DNA of 64,000 nucleotides, taken from Chloroflexota bacterium. Lineage in GTDB: Bacteria > Chloroflexota > Anaerolineae > Aggregatilineales > J027. The translations under genes were made by a program, and so were the position numbers. This document shows positions 46,363-55,188 of the stretch, piece by piece (within the stretch, counting starts at the first letter, position 1; every line of letters starts with the position of its first letter). The stretch is taken from contig JABFGB010000018.1 of the NCBI GenBank assembly GCA_013112715.1, positions 1-64,000 on the forward strand, in the 5' to 3' direction. Under the pieces are notes generated by a model. That model saw only the letters and a program-made list of their open reading frames with translations, had not been told where the DNA came from and searched no databases.

Positions 46363-48528
46363 TTAGTTCAACAGTGACAAGCTAAGGCTGAAGGGGCCTT
46401 GTGTCCCACCATAACGCAGACCATAGTGGGTTGCGATGATGTAATAAGTGCCTTCGGCGGTCAGTACAAAACCACCAATACGCGAATTGGTATTGCGTAC
46501 TTCGGTATCGGAGCCTGCTGCCATATCATCATTAAACGCAAACACCTGATTATTCGGCCCAATCAAATAAACTGCCGTGTCAAGGTTGCCTGCGGTCTTT
46601 TGCATCAAGATATTGATACGATCCCCCGCCCGGCCTTCAAAACTGTACACTTGGAATTTGCGATCCTGACGGATTTCGCCAGTCGTTACTTGGTCATACA
46701 AAATCGGGGTGACTTCACCTGCTAATGCTGCCGTCAAATCAATCCCGGAAATGATATTGTCCATATCAAAGAAACTTGCCTCGCCGGGGGTTTGCACCGG
46801 GGTGCCATCAGCATTGATCGTAAACGTCACCATATAATGGTTGTCTAGGCTGGCGGTCTGTGTAGTAGTAAAAATCTGCTGTCCCCCTGCATTAATCGTG
46901 AGTTGGAAAGTGTTGACACTCGTGTCATCGCAGTCGGCTTGGAACCAGACCTCCACTTCGTAAGTCCCCGCCGGAGGAGTACGGGTGGCAGGCCAATAGA
47001 CATAGGAAGTGGGGGTTCCATCGGCACGATTGCAATTTTGATTGCCCACTGCACCCAAAATACCACCACTGGACACTTGGGTAGCATCGTCATAGACCGA
47101 ATTCCCCAATGGATCACGTACCAACAGTTGCAGGTCATGGTCGGTGTTCCACGTCAGCAGGACTTCGACACTGCCCGCTGGAAGAGTCGTATCCGTCACA
47201 ATCGGAGTGGCGCCATCGGTTGCGGACGGTGTCGCATTGCTGGCAACCTGTTGGCCCGTATTGATGCCGAGGCTATAAGCGCCCTCGGTGCCACCAATCA
47301 CCTGTCCATAGCGGGAGACAACAACCGTATAAATACCCGCCGTGTTGATCGTGGTCTGAATCGTCGAATCCGTAATACCCGCCGCGCGATCATCGTTATC
47401 CAGTAGGCGCTGACCGTTTGGATCGAGCAAAATGAGCAGTGTGTCAAGGCTGCCAGATGTCGCATCAGCATTCACTACCAACTGCTGCCCCTGCGTCAAA
47501 TCAAGCGTGTAGGCATCTTTGGGATTGTCGTTGGTAATCGTGCCCGTATAGGTTTGGTTGAGTGCTGCTTCGACCACTTCTCCATCAAGGCTCACATCGA
47601 GGCCAGCATTCACGCCACCATTAAACAACGCCCATGTGCGGTTCACATCTAGCGTCACCCGCGCCAAATAGACCTGACCGGGATTCACGATACCGGAAAT
47701 CGTTTGGGTGTCATCCCCATTGATTCCTGTGGTCAGGGTGAAATTTTGTGGGCCAGATACGCCACACGGTTGATTGTAATAAATCAGGACTTCATAACTG
47801 CCAACCGGGACACTTCCTTGAGGCCAATTGACCGATTCGGTTGGGTTATCACCCGTAGCAGCCGTGCAGTCCCGATTCGCATCACCACTATGCACTCCGC
47901 CGCTTTCCGCCGTCAGGTTGTCACCATAGATCGCCCCGCCAATGGGGTCACGCACTTCCAAATTGAGGTCAACAGCGGCAGACCATGTGAGTGTGACATC
48001 TACCCCACCATTTTCCAAGTTGACAAATACAAATCGGCCGCTGACCGCCGGGGATACATTCGATCCGCTGGGAGTCGCGGTGGCTGGAGCGGTGATATTG
48101 CCTGCCAGAGCCAATGTGAAGTCACCCGTTGCGTCGCCTTCTGCGCCCGTGCCACGCAGCACCGTCACCACATAGGTACCATCCAATGTCAGGGCCACAT
48201 TCGACAAAACGGCCACCGTCGCGGAGGACAAATCGCCATCGCGGGCTACCACAGCACCATCCGGCCCGGTCAACACCATCGCCAATGACAATTCAGCAAC
48301 CGTAGTAGTCGCAGTCAATGTAGCTGAGTTTCCGGCGGCGGCATCAAAAATATAAGATTCCGCAAAATTCTCGGCGCTCAATGTACCCGTCACGGTCTGT
48401 CCCACCGTCAAGCGGCGTGTACCACCATCTGACTGGGCATTGACAGGCTGAATGAGCATCCCAATCGTAGCAATAACGATCAGCCCCAAGATTCCCAAAA
48501 TTGCACGCCTGCTAGTCTGGCGTCGCAT
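46363..48528 (-). CDS. Large secreted protein with alternating PPC and YfaP-like domains
   Basis: 721 residues with a signal peptide (cleavage near 'VNAQSD', residue 32). Beta modules alternate. PPC-type domains lie at about 45-155, 325-425 and 610-720, with 'DTLLILLDPNGQRLLDNDD' style strands and a C-terminal 'TYYIIATHYGLRYGGTQGPF'. Two YfaP/DUF2135-like modules ('VTLTWSAAVDLNLEVRDPIG' and 'VLLTWNTDHDLQLLVRDPLG') lie at about 175-275 and 460-560, each ending with a 'GTYEVEVWF.A.C' pattern. No enzyme domain. Probably a cell-surface or extracellular matrix protein. Monocistronic, with its own terminator. Confidence 0.75.
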   Translation of the reverse strand: MRRQTSRRAILGILGLIVIATIGMLIQPVNAQSDGGTRRLTVGQTVTGTLSAENFAESYIFDAAAGNSATLTATTTVAELSLAMVLTGPDGAVVARDGDLSSATVAVLSNVALTLDGTYVVTVLRGTGAEGDATGDFTLALAGNITAPATATPSGSNVSPAVSGRFVFVNLENGGVDVTLTWSAAVDLNLEVRDPIGGAIYGDNLTAESGGVHSGDANRDCTAATGDNPTESVNWPQGSVPVGSYEVLIYYNQPCGVSGPQNFTLTTGINGDDTQTISGIVNPGQVYLARVTLDVNRTWALFNGGVNAGLDVSLDGEVVEAALNQTYTGTITNDNPKDAYTLDLTQGQQLVVNADATSGSLDTLLILLDPNGQRLLDNDDRAAGITDSTIQTTINTAGIYTVVVSRYGQVIGGTEGAYSLGINTGQQVASNATPSATDGATPIVTDTTLPAGSVEVLLTWNTDHDLQLLVRDPLGNSVYDDATQVSSGGILGAVGNQNCNRADGTPTSYVYWPATRTPPAGTYEVEVWFQADCDDTSVNTFQLTINAGGQQIFTTTQTASLDNHYMVTFTINADGTPVQTPGEASFFDMDNIISGIDLTAALAGEVTPILYDQVTTGEIRQDRKFQVYSFEGRAGDRINILMQKTAGNLDTAVYLIGPNNQVFAFNDDMAAGSDTEVRNTNSRIGGFVLTAEGTYYIIATHYGLRYGGTQGPFSLSLSLLN

Positions 48529-48736
48529 ATCGCATTATTCCTCCTGATTAAAGGGCAGCCTCAACCAACACATCATCTTCATACTGCCCATCCTAAAACG
48601 ATTTTTTGGATGACTGAACCAATCAGCAGCCCCCAATTTTGCCGGGGCAAGTCTAACCAATGCAGTCAGGGTTAGCAATGATGCCTTTTCAACCTGACAT
48701 CAACGCGGGAAACTCGTAGGTGGCGCGTCAGGCTCA

Positions 48737-50059
48737 TCAGTTGCCTTCCGTACCTTCCCCGCTTTCCAACGGAATCGGCGTAGCAGCGGCGGCAGGGCCA
48801 ACCACAAATTCAACAAAATTAACCATACTGGCACGCACGGTAATGGTCTGGGTATATCGTTGTTGCCCTACCAACGCCACAATCTGATATTCACCTTCGG
48901 GCACATCGCCTAACGCGAAATTTTCCTGCCAGTTATCATCAGAAACCACATGCCAGCGGCGTACATCGGGTTGCTTGGGTTGGATATAAGAGGTTGTGCT
49001 GTCTACCCGCCGTCCACCGCGATTAATCTGAATAATGGCGTTGTCTACAAATCGGCCCGAACTATCTACCACCCGACCTGCCACAACGCCATGATTAATA
49101 TACGGGGCCATCCACAGTAGCGGATTGCGTGTTTCCCAATAGCTATTGACACCAACTCGCACCTCAAAATGAACGTGTGCCCCCGTCACAAAACCTGTGT
49201 CCCCGACTAGGCCGATGACCTGCCCAATTTCGACACGCTGGCCTTTATCCACCAAAATCGCCGACATATGGGCATAGAGCGAATAGACAGGTTTGCCACC
49301 GATACTGAAATCATGCTCGATGACCACGACATTGCCATAGGCAACGTATATTTCTAGCACACCTTCTTTCACGTCCTGCGCGGTACTGGACGCCCATACG
49401 ACTGTACCACTTTGCGCCGCAACTACCCGTTCGCCAATCGGATTTGGAATATCTATCCCATGATGCACCCGGAACACCTGCCCAGCTGAACCATAGGGGT
49501 AATAAAATAACTGTTCATTGTTCGCGCTGGCATCCACCGGGCGGATCATATAAAAGTGGTCATTGGGCTGTAGGCTCAACGGTACTTGCTCCAACGGTGG
49601 GGCATATTGAGCAACGGCGGTTGCATCCGAAAAATCCTGTTCAATCCCTTCCGGGCTTGGGACAGGCGTTGCGCCACGATACTCAATCGGGGTCGCTGGG
49701 ATTTCTAGGGTTGGATAGGGTGTGCTGGATGGAAACGGGCTGGCTTCCACATCTTGCACATCAAATACCTCTACCGTCGAAGGCAACTCAAAGGGAATGG
49801 TCGGCGGAGGTAAATATTCAAATGTGGGAATGTCTTGGGTCGGCTCGGCAGTGGCCGGATTCAAAATCTCATTTTCGAGTGCCGTCCGCCATTCAGGGGC
49901 AACGGACTGGGTCGGTTGAACCTGCGCAGGCCGCACGATATATTGCGGGGGTTTTTCGTTGTTCATGAGAACAAACGCCCCGATGGTCGTCACGAATGAC
50001 AAAACCAGCAACCCTTGAAAATTAGCACTCCGCAAAAACGATTTATTCTGCTTCCCCAT
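48737..50059 (-). CDS. Membrane-anchored M23 (LytM-type) peptidase with C-terminal CnaB-like domain
   Basis: 440 residues from ATG 50059, which has AGGA 5 nt upstream. One TM anchor (about 12-32), a long Pro/Thr-rich spacer to about 160, then an M23 domain with Zn ligands in 'HHGIDIPNPIGERVVAAQSG' (H, D) and 'GAHVHFEVRV' (HxH), plus 'YAHMSAILV'. The last 100 residues are a carboxypeptidase-regulatory/CnaB-like sandwich. It should cut peptidoglycan stem peptides or act as a divisome activator. It starts 24 bp after the beta-propeller gene and belongs to that transcript. Confidence 0.88.
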   Translation of the reverse strand: MGKQNKSFLRSANFQGLLVLSFVTTIGAFVLMNNEKPPQYIVRPAQVQPTQSVAPEWRTALENEILNPATAEPTQDIPTFEYLPPPTIPFELPSTVEVFDVQDVEASPFPSSTPYPTLEIPATPIEYRGATPVPSPEGIEQDFSDATAVAQYAPPLEQVPLSLQPNDHFYMIRPVDASANNEQLFYYPYGSAGQVFRVHHGIDIPNPIGERVVAAQSGTVVWASSTAQDVKEGVLEIYVAYGNVVVIEHDFSIGGKPVYSLYAHMSAILVDKGQRVEIGQVIGLVGDTGFVTGAHVHFEVRVGVNSYWETRNPLLWMAPYINHGVVAGRVVDSSGRFVDNAIIQINRGGRRVDSTTSYIQPKQPDVRRWHVVSDDNWQENFALGDVPEGEYQIVALVGQQRYTQTITVRASMVNFVEFVVGPAAAATPIPLESGEGTEGN

Positions 50060-50083
50060 AAGAATCCTATTCCACAAGCATCA

Positions 50084-52285
50084 TCATTGAGCGTCGGGTG
50101 GCAGCGGCGTTGGGCTGCGTTCAGGTTCGGGTGTGTCGGGTAGACCTTCTGTTGCAACAGGAATCGCCGTCGCTTGCGTGGATGGGCCACCACTTAGGAA
50201 ATTCTTGAATTGCTCAACTTCGATGGGCGTATAAAGTTCACCCAACGCCGTCTCCCATTCCAAATCGTCGGTTTTGATGAAATCCCAGAACAGAATATCA
50301 GCAAAATTCTGTCGCCATGTGCGCCCTGCCTCGACGGGATGCCAGCCGTAGTCTTCAGCTAGTCGGGTGAAATCCACATAATAGCCAGTGGGAACCGTCG
50401 CCATCAAACGACCCCCATTTTCGTAGGCATCCAGATCACCGCTGGTACGCGATTCAAAATCCCACGGAACCGAGCGTAATGGTTCACCCAAGACACCATT
50501 TTGGTATTCGTCAGCTACCCGTACAAAAACCCGCCAATAGGTGCCGACCTCACGGTTTTCGCGCACGACGACCATCAAGCTTGGGTCGCCCTGTGAAATC
50601 AAGTCACGCTGCAATGAAAAAGCGCGTCCAGTATAGTGCCAGCTAAAGCGGTCTTGGCTGGATTCAGGACGGCGTGTATTGCGCCAGAAGGCATCATCCA
50701 GTTGAGCCAGCACGTCCCAACCCGCTATTTCATAAATCTTGACACGCAAGGCATTAAAGGAATCGTCCACTCGTGTATTTAAAAAGGCATCGGTAGTTGT
50801 TACACCCGGAAGCGCCGCTAACCCATACAATCCATCCGCACCGCGTTCTTCGCGTTCGGTATATAACGGAGGATAGGTCGCCTCAAGTCCCGTAAATTCC
50901 GGCTCATAGGGTGTCCAATCCAAATCCGACACCTCGCCATTAATCAGGGTGAGGTCACCGCCCCCGCCAAAGCTGCCTGTTTGAGCGGCTAAGATTTGAT
51001 AGTAGTTGCTGCGACGAGGGGCAACATAAAACAAGCTACTGCCATCAATCGGATTCCATGCTGGCATCCGCCCACGCCCAATCGAAATCTCAAGGCCGGA
51101 TGTGCCGCCAGAAAAATCTTCATTCCATTGAATTTGGCGATAAAACGATCCCTCGATCCCATCAAAAACGCCGCTGTAGGCAATGGCTCGTCCATCAGGA
51201 CTCCATGCCGCGTAATTTTCGTCAATATCACGGGTGTTGGTCACATTGATGGCAGCTTGATCGGACGGGTTATCAAGGCTGATGGCATAAATATCCTGCT
51301 GCCCATTGCGCCAACTGGTATAAGCGATCCAACGTCCCCCCTTGCCATCCACATTGGGCATCCAATCTGGTTCATAATCAGGCCCGTCGTTATTGGTCAC
51401 ACGGCACGGGCAGCCCCCCGAGCCATCCACCGCTACAATGTAGATGTTCAGATTATTGTCTTGGTAGGATTCGTAGGCGATAAACGCCCCATCTGGGCTA
51501 AAAGTCGGTGAGCCTTCAAAACCGGGGGTAAAGGTTAGGCGGGTCACGTTTTTGGTAATGACGTCCAGCGTGTACAAGTCCCATGGGCCATCCCGTCGGC
51601 TGATAAACGCGACCGTGCGCCCGTCCGGACTCCATGCTGGATCGCGGTCATCCGAGAGGTGGTTAGTGAGGCGCAGTGGTTGGCTGCTGCCCCGTTGCAG
51701 GGCAAAAATATCCTCCTGCCCATTTTCACGCACCGAAAACACCAGCGTGCCCCGCCAATTGAGCGGCTGTGGGACAGGGGTGAGGGTCGGAGTAGCGGAA
51801 GGCAATAAGGCGGCTGTCGGTTGATCGGGCTGCTGAGGGAGGCCGCTGATGATACGGGTATTGCCGATACTCCCATTATCCGTGTTGCGCCCAGTTGACC
51901 AGATGACCACTGCGATGAGAGAAATCATCAGCAAGACGGCAAACACACTCAAGGTGCGGTTTTGTGTAATCAGCGGGTCTTCAATGACCGTCACTTTGTT
52001 ATCTTTGTCAACCGAGACCATTGCCGCCCGCTGTACCATCAGGCCACGCTGACGGGTGCCAGTGGCTTCATACACCTTACGGCTGCCCCGCACCATCACT
52101 TCAGTTGCACCCGTGAGGCTCTTATAGACATTGACGATTGTGGTTTGCCCGGACTCGCGTAGTTCTGTGACCTGCTGCATAAAGCCGCTGACCAGCCACA
52201 CCGCCAATTTTAGAAAGGCATTGCTCAATTTATCGGTAAGGCGAAATCCACGTACCAGCATGAAAAAACGTCGCCTATCTTCCAC
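50084..52285 (-). CDS. Membrane protein with TolB/PD40-type beta-propeller
   Basis: 733 residues; a GTG at 52285, or ATG 52261, neither with a strong ribosome site. Residues 1-105 are cytoplasmic and partly helical. One TM helix (about 112-132, 'LSVFAVLLMISLIAVVIW') precedes a Pro/Thr linker and at least five PD40 repeats ('LSDDRDPAWSPDGRTVAFIS', 'SPTFSPDGAFIAYES', 'DENYAAWSPDGRAIAYSGVF'). The last 250 residues are a separate domain with many Trp and no recognised family. Co-transcribed with the M23 peptidase, so a role in wall remodelling or sensing is inferred. Confidence 0.75.
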   Translation of the reverse strand: MEDRRRFFMLVRGFRLTDKLSNAFLKLAVWLVSGFMQQVTELRESGQTTIVNVYKSLTGATEVMVRGSRKVYEATGTRQRGLMVQRAAMVSVDKDNKVTVIEDPLITQNRTLSVFAVLLMISLIAVVIWSTGRNTDNGSIGNTRIISGLPQQPDQPTAALLPSATPTLTPVPQPLNWRGTLVFSVRENGQEDIFALQRGSSQPLRLTNHLSDDRDPAWSPDGRTVAFISRRDGPWDLYTLDVITKNVTRLTFTPGFEGSPTFSPDGAFIAYESYQDNNLNIYIVAVDGSGGCPCRVTNNDGPDYEPDWMPNVDGKGGRWIAYTSWRNGQQDIYAISLDNPSDQAAINVTNTRDIDENYAAWSPDGRAIAYSGVFDGIEGSFYRQIQWNEDFSGGTSGLEISIGRGRMPAWNPIDGSSLFYVAPRRSNYYQILAAQTGSFGGGGDLTLINGEVSDLDWTPYEPEFTGLEATYPPLYTEREERGADGLYGLAALPGVTTTDAFLNTRVDDSFNALRVKIYEIAGWDVLAQLDDAFWRNTRRPESSQDRFSWHYTGRAFSLQRDLISQGDPSLMVVVRENREVGTYWRVFVRVADEYQNGVLGEPLRSVPWDFESRTSGDLDAYENGGRLMATVPTGYYVDFTRLAEDYGWHPVEAGRTWRQNFADILFWDFIKTDDLEWETALGELYTPIEVEQFKNFLSGGPSTQATAIPVATEGLPDTPEPERSPTPLPPDAQ

Positions 52286-52444
52286 AGAATTCTATTAATA
52301 TCAGCTTCAGATGTCGGATTGTACAGGATTAGGTTAGCGCTGGCAACCAGTGTTGGTTACAAAATTGACAGATAGATAGCATCCCCGCGCAAGATTCGGC
52401 ATAATCACCACAATTATATTTTGGGGGAGAGTAGAGTTTAAACT

Positions 52445-53566
52445 ATGCCACAAACAGATATTATCATTATTGGCGCAGGCCCGGCTGGGTTAACCACAGG
52501 CGGCGCATTAAAACACGTCGGGTTAAGTCCTATCTTGTTGGACAAAGATACGGTGGTCGGCGGCACATGGCAGCGACGCTATGATCGGCTGCATCTGCAC
52601 AGTGTCCGGCGATTTTCCGGCCTTGCCCACGATCCCCTACCGCGCAGTTTACCTGCTTATATCCCCAAAGATCAATTTGTCGAGTATCTTCAAAATTACG
52701 CCAAAAAATTCAATTTGGATATTAAAGGCGGCTGCTCGGTCAAAAAAATCCGCGTCACCCTCAACAATCAGTGGGAAGTTGAGACCGATGGTGATATATG
52801 GCAAAGCAAGGTGGTCATCGTCGCCACCGGGCACTATGGCAAACCGTATATCCCTGATTGGCCCGGTAAGGCCGATTTTCAGGGCAAACTAATCCATTCG
52901 ATTGACTATAAAACCGGACGCGATTTTGCGGGTCAGCGCGTTTTGGTGATCGGCAGCGGCAACAGCGGCTCAGAGATTGCCTGTGATTTGGCTGAACAAG
53001 GCGCGGGGTACATCGCCAACAGCATTCGCACTCATCCACCTGTTGTGCCACGTAATTTTATGGGTACGCCCGTACAGGTTTTTGGCATTATGATGAACCC
53101 CCTACCGCCCAAAATTGCGGATCAAGTGGGTAGTTGGATCGCCAGAATTGCGATGGGAAATTTAGAGCCATATGGCATGAAACCCGCCGAATGGCAGCCG
53201 TTCAGTGCGCACCGTATTCCGATTATTGATGTCGGCTTTGTGGGCGAACTCAAACGTGGCAAAATCAACATCCGGCCCGATATTGAACGCTTTACGCCGA
53301 CAGGGGTTGTATATGTAGACGGCACCTCCGAGGATTTTGATGTCATTATAGCGGGAACAGGTTTTCACACAGGTTTGCCCGATTTGATTGATGTACCCAA
53401 CGTGTTAGACGAACGCGGCTATCCAGCTTTTCCGTCTGGTCAACCGACGGCCCGGCCCGGCTTTTATTTTATGGGCTACACCGAAAGCGTGCGGGGTCAT
53501 CTGTATGAAGCCAATCAAGATTCGCGGCGTCTGGCAGGAATCGTCCAAAAATATCTAAATGGCTAG
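52445..53566 (+). CDS. Flavin-containing monooxygenase-like NAD(P)/FAD oxidoreductase
   Basis: 373 residues. FAD site 'IIIGAGPAGLTTGGALKHVG', NADP site 'VLVIGSGNSGSEIACDLAEQ' and 'VIVATGHYGKPYIPDW' between them place it with class B flavin monooxygenases (YUCCA/FMO-like). The strict FMO motif FxGxxxHxxx(Y/F) is here 'FQGKLIHSIDYK', a common bacterial variant. It probably oxygenates a small organic substrate with NADPH. The SDR gene starts 7 bp after its stop, so the two form an operon. Confidence 0.85.
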   Translation: MPQTDIIIIGAGPAGLTTGGALKHVGLSPILLDKDTVVGGTWQRRYDRLHLHSVRRFSGLAHDPLPRSLPAYIPKDQFVEYLQNYAKKFNLDIKGGCSVKKIRVTLNNQWEVETDGDIWQSKVVIVATGHYGKPYIPDWPGKADFQGKLIHSIDYKTGRDFAGQRVLVIGSGNSGSEIACDLAEQGAGYIANSIRTHPPVVPRNFMGTPVQVFGIMMNPLPPKIADQVGSWIARIAMGNLEPYGMKPAEWQPFSAHRIPIIDVGFVGELKRGKINIRPDIERFTPTGVVYVDGTSEDFDVIIAGTGFHTGLPDLIDVPNVLDERGYPAFPSGQPTARPGFYFMGYTESVRGHLYEANQDSRRLAGIVQKYLNG

Positions 53567-53573
53567 GTAATTT

Positions 53574-54350
53574 ATGGCAGCAGCTATCAACCTCTCCGGC
53601 AAAAACTATCTCATCACAGGCGCAGCCAGCGGCATTGGGTTAGCGACGGCCCGTCTGTTTAAGCGGCACGGCGCAACGCTGGTGCTGTGGGATTTTAATG
53701 CGGAGGCGCTTGAACAAACCACCCAAGAATTGCAGTGCCATTTCAAAGTCGTAGATGTCGCGCAATCTGATGCAGTCGAAGCCGGATTTGCGGAAGCTAT
53801 TTCGCAAGTTGGCAAACTGGATGGAGTCATTCATTCAGCGGGGATTTTGCGGACTGGCTCATTTGAGTCATTAGATATTACCACCCATCGGCGTACCATC
53901 GAGATTGACTTATTCGGGGCGGTGGCGGTGGCCTATGCTGCCCTGCCCCATCTCAAACAAGCGCGGGGGTCGCTCATATTTTTGGGGTCGGGGTCGGCTT
54001 TTTGGGGTACGGCTGAATTTAACTCCTATGGCGCCGCCAAAGCGGGTGTTTTGAATCTAGCACAAGCATTACGAACCGAATTAGCCGGAACAGGGGTGCA
54101 TATTGGCGTGGTCAATCCACTGTTTGTGGGGTCGCCGATGCTCGATGAAACCAATCGTCAGGCCAAATATATCCGACGGTTTGGCATTGTCCACATTCCC
54201 GAACAAGTAGCAGAAGCGATTTTGAAAGGCTTAGACAAGCGGCGGTTTATGATCTGGCCCAGCCCCGTCCTCAAAACACGTGGCATGTATTGGGCCACCC
54301 ACCATCTCCATTTCGCCGCGCCATTGTTAATGCGATTGCTGTGGCGTTAA
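53574..54350 (+). CDS. Short-chain dehydrogenase/reductase
   Basis: 258 residues. Cofactor loop 'LITGAASGIGLATARLFKRH' with an Asp at the end of strand 2 ('LVLWDFNAEAL') that favours NAD(H). Catalytic Ser in 'IFLGSGSAFWG' and YxxxK in 'SYGAAKAGVLN'. The C-terminal end is longer and hydrophobic. It likely reduces or oxidises an alcohol/ketone from the same pathway as the monooxygenase next to it. Substrate unknown. Confidence 0.88.
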   Translation: MAAAINLSGKNYLITGAASGIGLATARLFKRHGATLVLWDFNAEALEQTTQELQCHFKVVDVAQSDAVEAGFAEAISQVGKLDGVIHSAGILRTGSFESLDITTHRRTIEIDLFGAVAVAYAALPHLKQARGSLIFLGSGSAFWGTAEFNSYGAAKAGVLNLAQALRTELAGTGVHIGVVNPLFVGSPMLDETNRQAKYIRRFGIVHIPEQVAEAILKGLDKRRFMIWPSPVLKTRGMYWATHHLHFAAPLLMRLLWR

Positions 54351-54426
54351 TCACCCTGTATTTTGAGACTGCCCTATCGCTATAATAGCCCGGTGATTTC
54401 ATGTTACCTCATGGCTGAGATGTCTA

Positions 54427-55188
54427 GTGATGCTCGAACTGCTGCAAAATCGCCTTGCTTATCAATTCCATAACCTTGACCTGTTGGAACAAGCCCTCAC
54501 CCATCGTTCCTATCTGAATGAAAATCCTGAATACGCGCTAGGGCATAATGAGCGCCTTGAATTTTTGGGGGACTCGGTGATCGGCTTTATCGCGGGGCAT
54601 TTTCTGTTTAGCAGATTCCCCACTTTTTCCGAAGGTTATATGACCCGTCTGCGGGCGGGCTTGGTTCGTACCGAGACCCTCGCCGAATTTGGCAAAATCC
54701 TCGAACTGGGCGAGATGCTCAAAATGGCAAAAGGAGAAGTGGATTCAGGCGGGCGAACGCGGCGCTCACTCATCTGTGATGCGTTTGAGGCGGTGGTCGG
54801 TGCGATGTATCTCGATTCCGGCGACATGGGCCTCGAAACCATCCGCAATTTTCTGATTCCGCTGTTTGAACCCATCTTGGACGAAATGCTCAAAAATAAA
54901 ACCGATACCGATGCCAAGACGTTGTTTCAAGAATGGAGTCAATCCGAACTGCATCTCACGCCCGTCTATCGCACGATTACAGGCATTGGGCCAGAACATG
55001 ACCGTTCGTATGTGATCGAGGTGATGCTGAACGATGTGCCGCTGGGTTGGGGCAACGGACGTAGCAAACAAGCCGCCGAGCAAGATGCCGCCCGCCAAGC
55101 CATGAACCTTGCCCTCTCCGGTGAAATCTACACCTTGCTGGGCTTGCCCCAACCCTCTAGCGACATTGCAGACCTGCTGCCCGACTAA
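54427..55188 (+). CDS. rnc: Ribonuclease III
   Basis: 253 residues from GTG 54427 or ATG 54430. The RNase III signature is 'ERLEFLGDSVIGFIAG' and the second acidic cluster 'CDAFEAVVGAMYLD'; a double-stranded RNA-binding domain follows (about 160-230, ending 'GRSKQAAEQDAARQAMNLAL'). It processes rRNA precursors and other dsRNA. A TATAAT at 54381-54386 lies upstream. Its last 32 bp overlap the end of the converging EEP gene. Confidence 0.95.
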   Translation: MMLELLQNRLAYQFHNLDLLEQALTHRSYLNENPEYALGHNERLEFLGDSVIGFIAGHFLFSRFPTFSEGYMTRLRAGLVRTETLAEFGKILELGEMLKMAKGEVDSGGRTRRSLICDAFEAVVGAMYLDSGDMGLETIRNFLIPLFEPILDEMLKNKTDTDAKTLFQEWSQSELHLTPVYRTITGIGPEHDRSYVIEVMLNDVPLGWGNGRSKQAAEQDAARQAMNLALSGEIYTLLGLPQPSSDIADLLPD

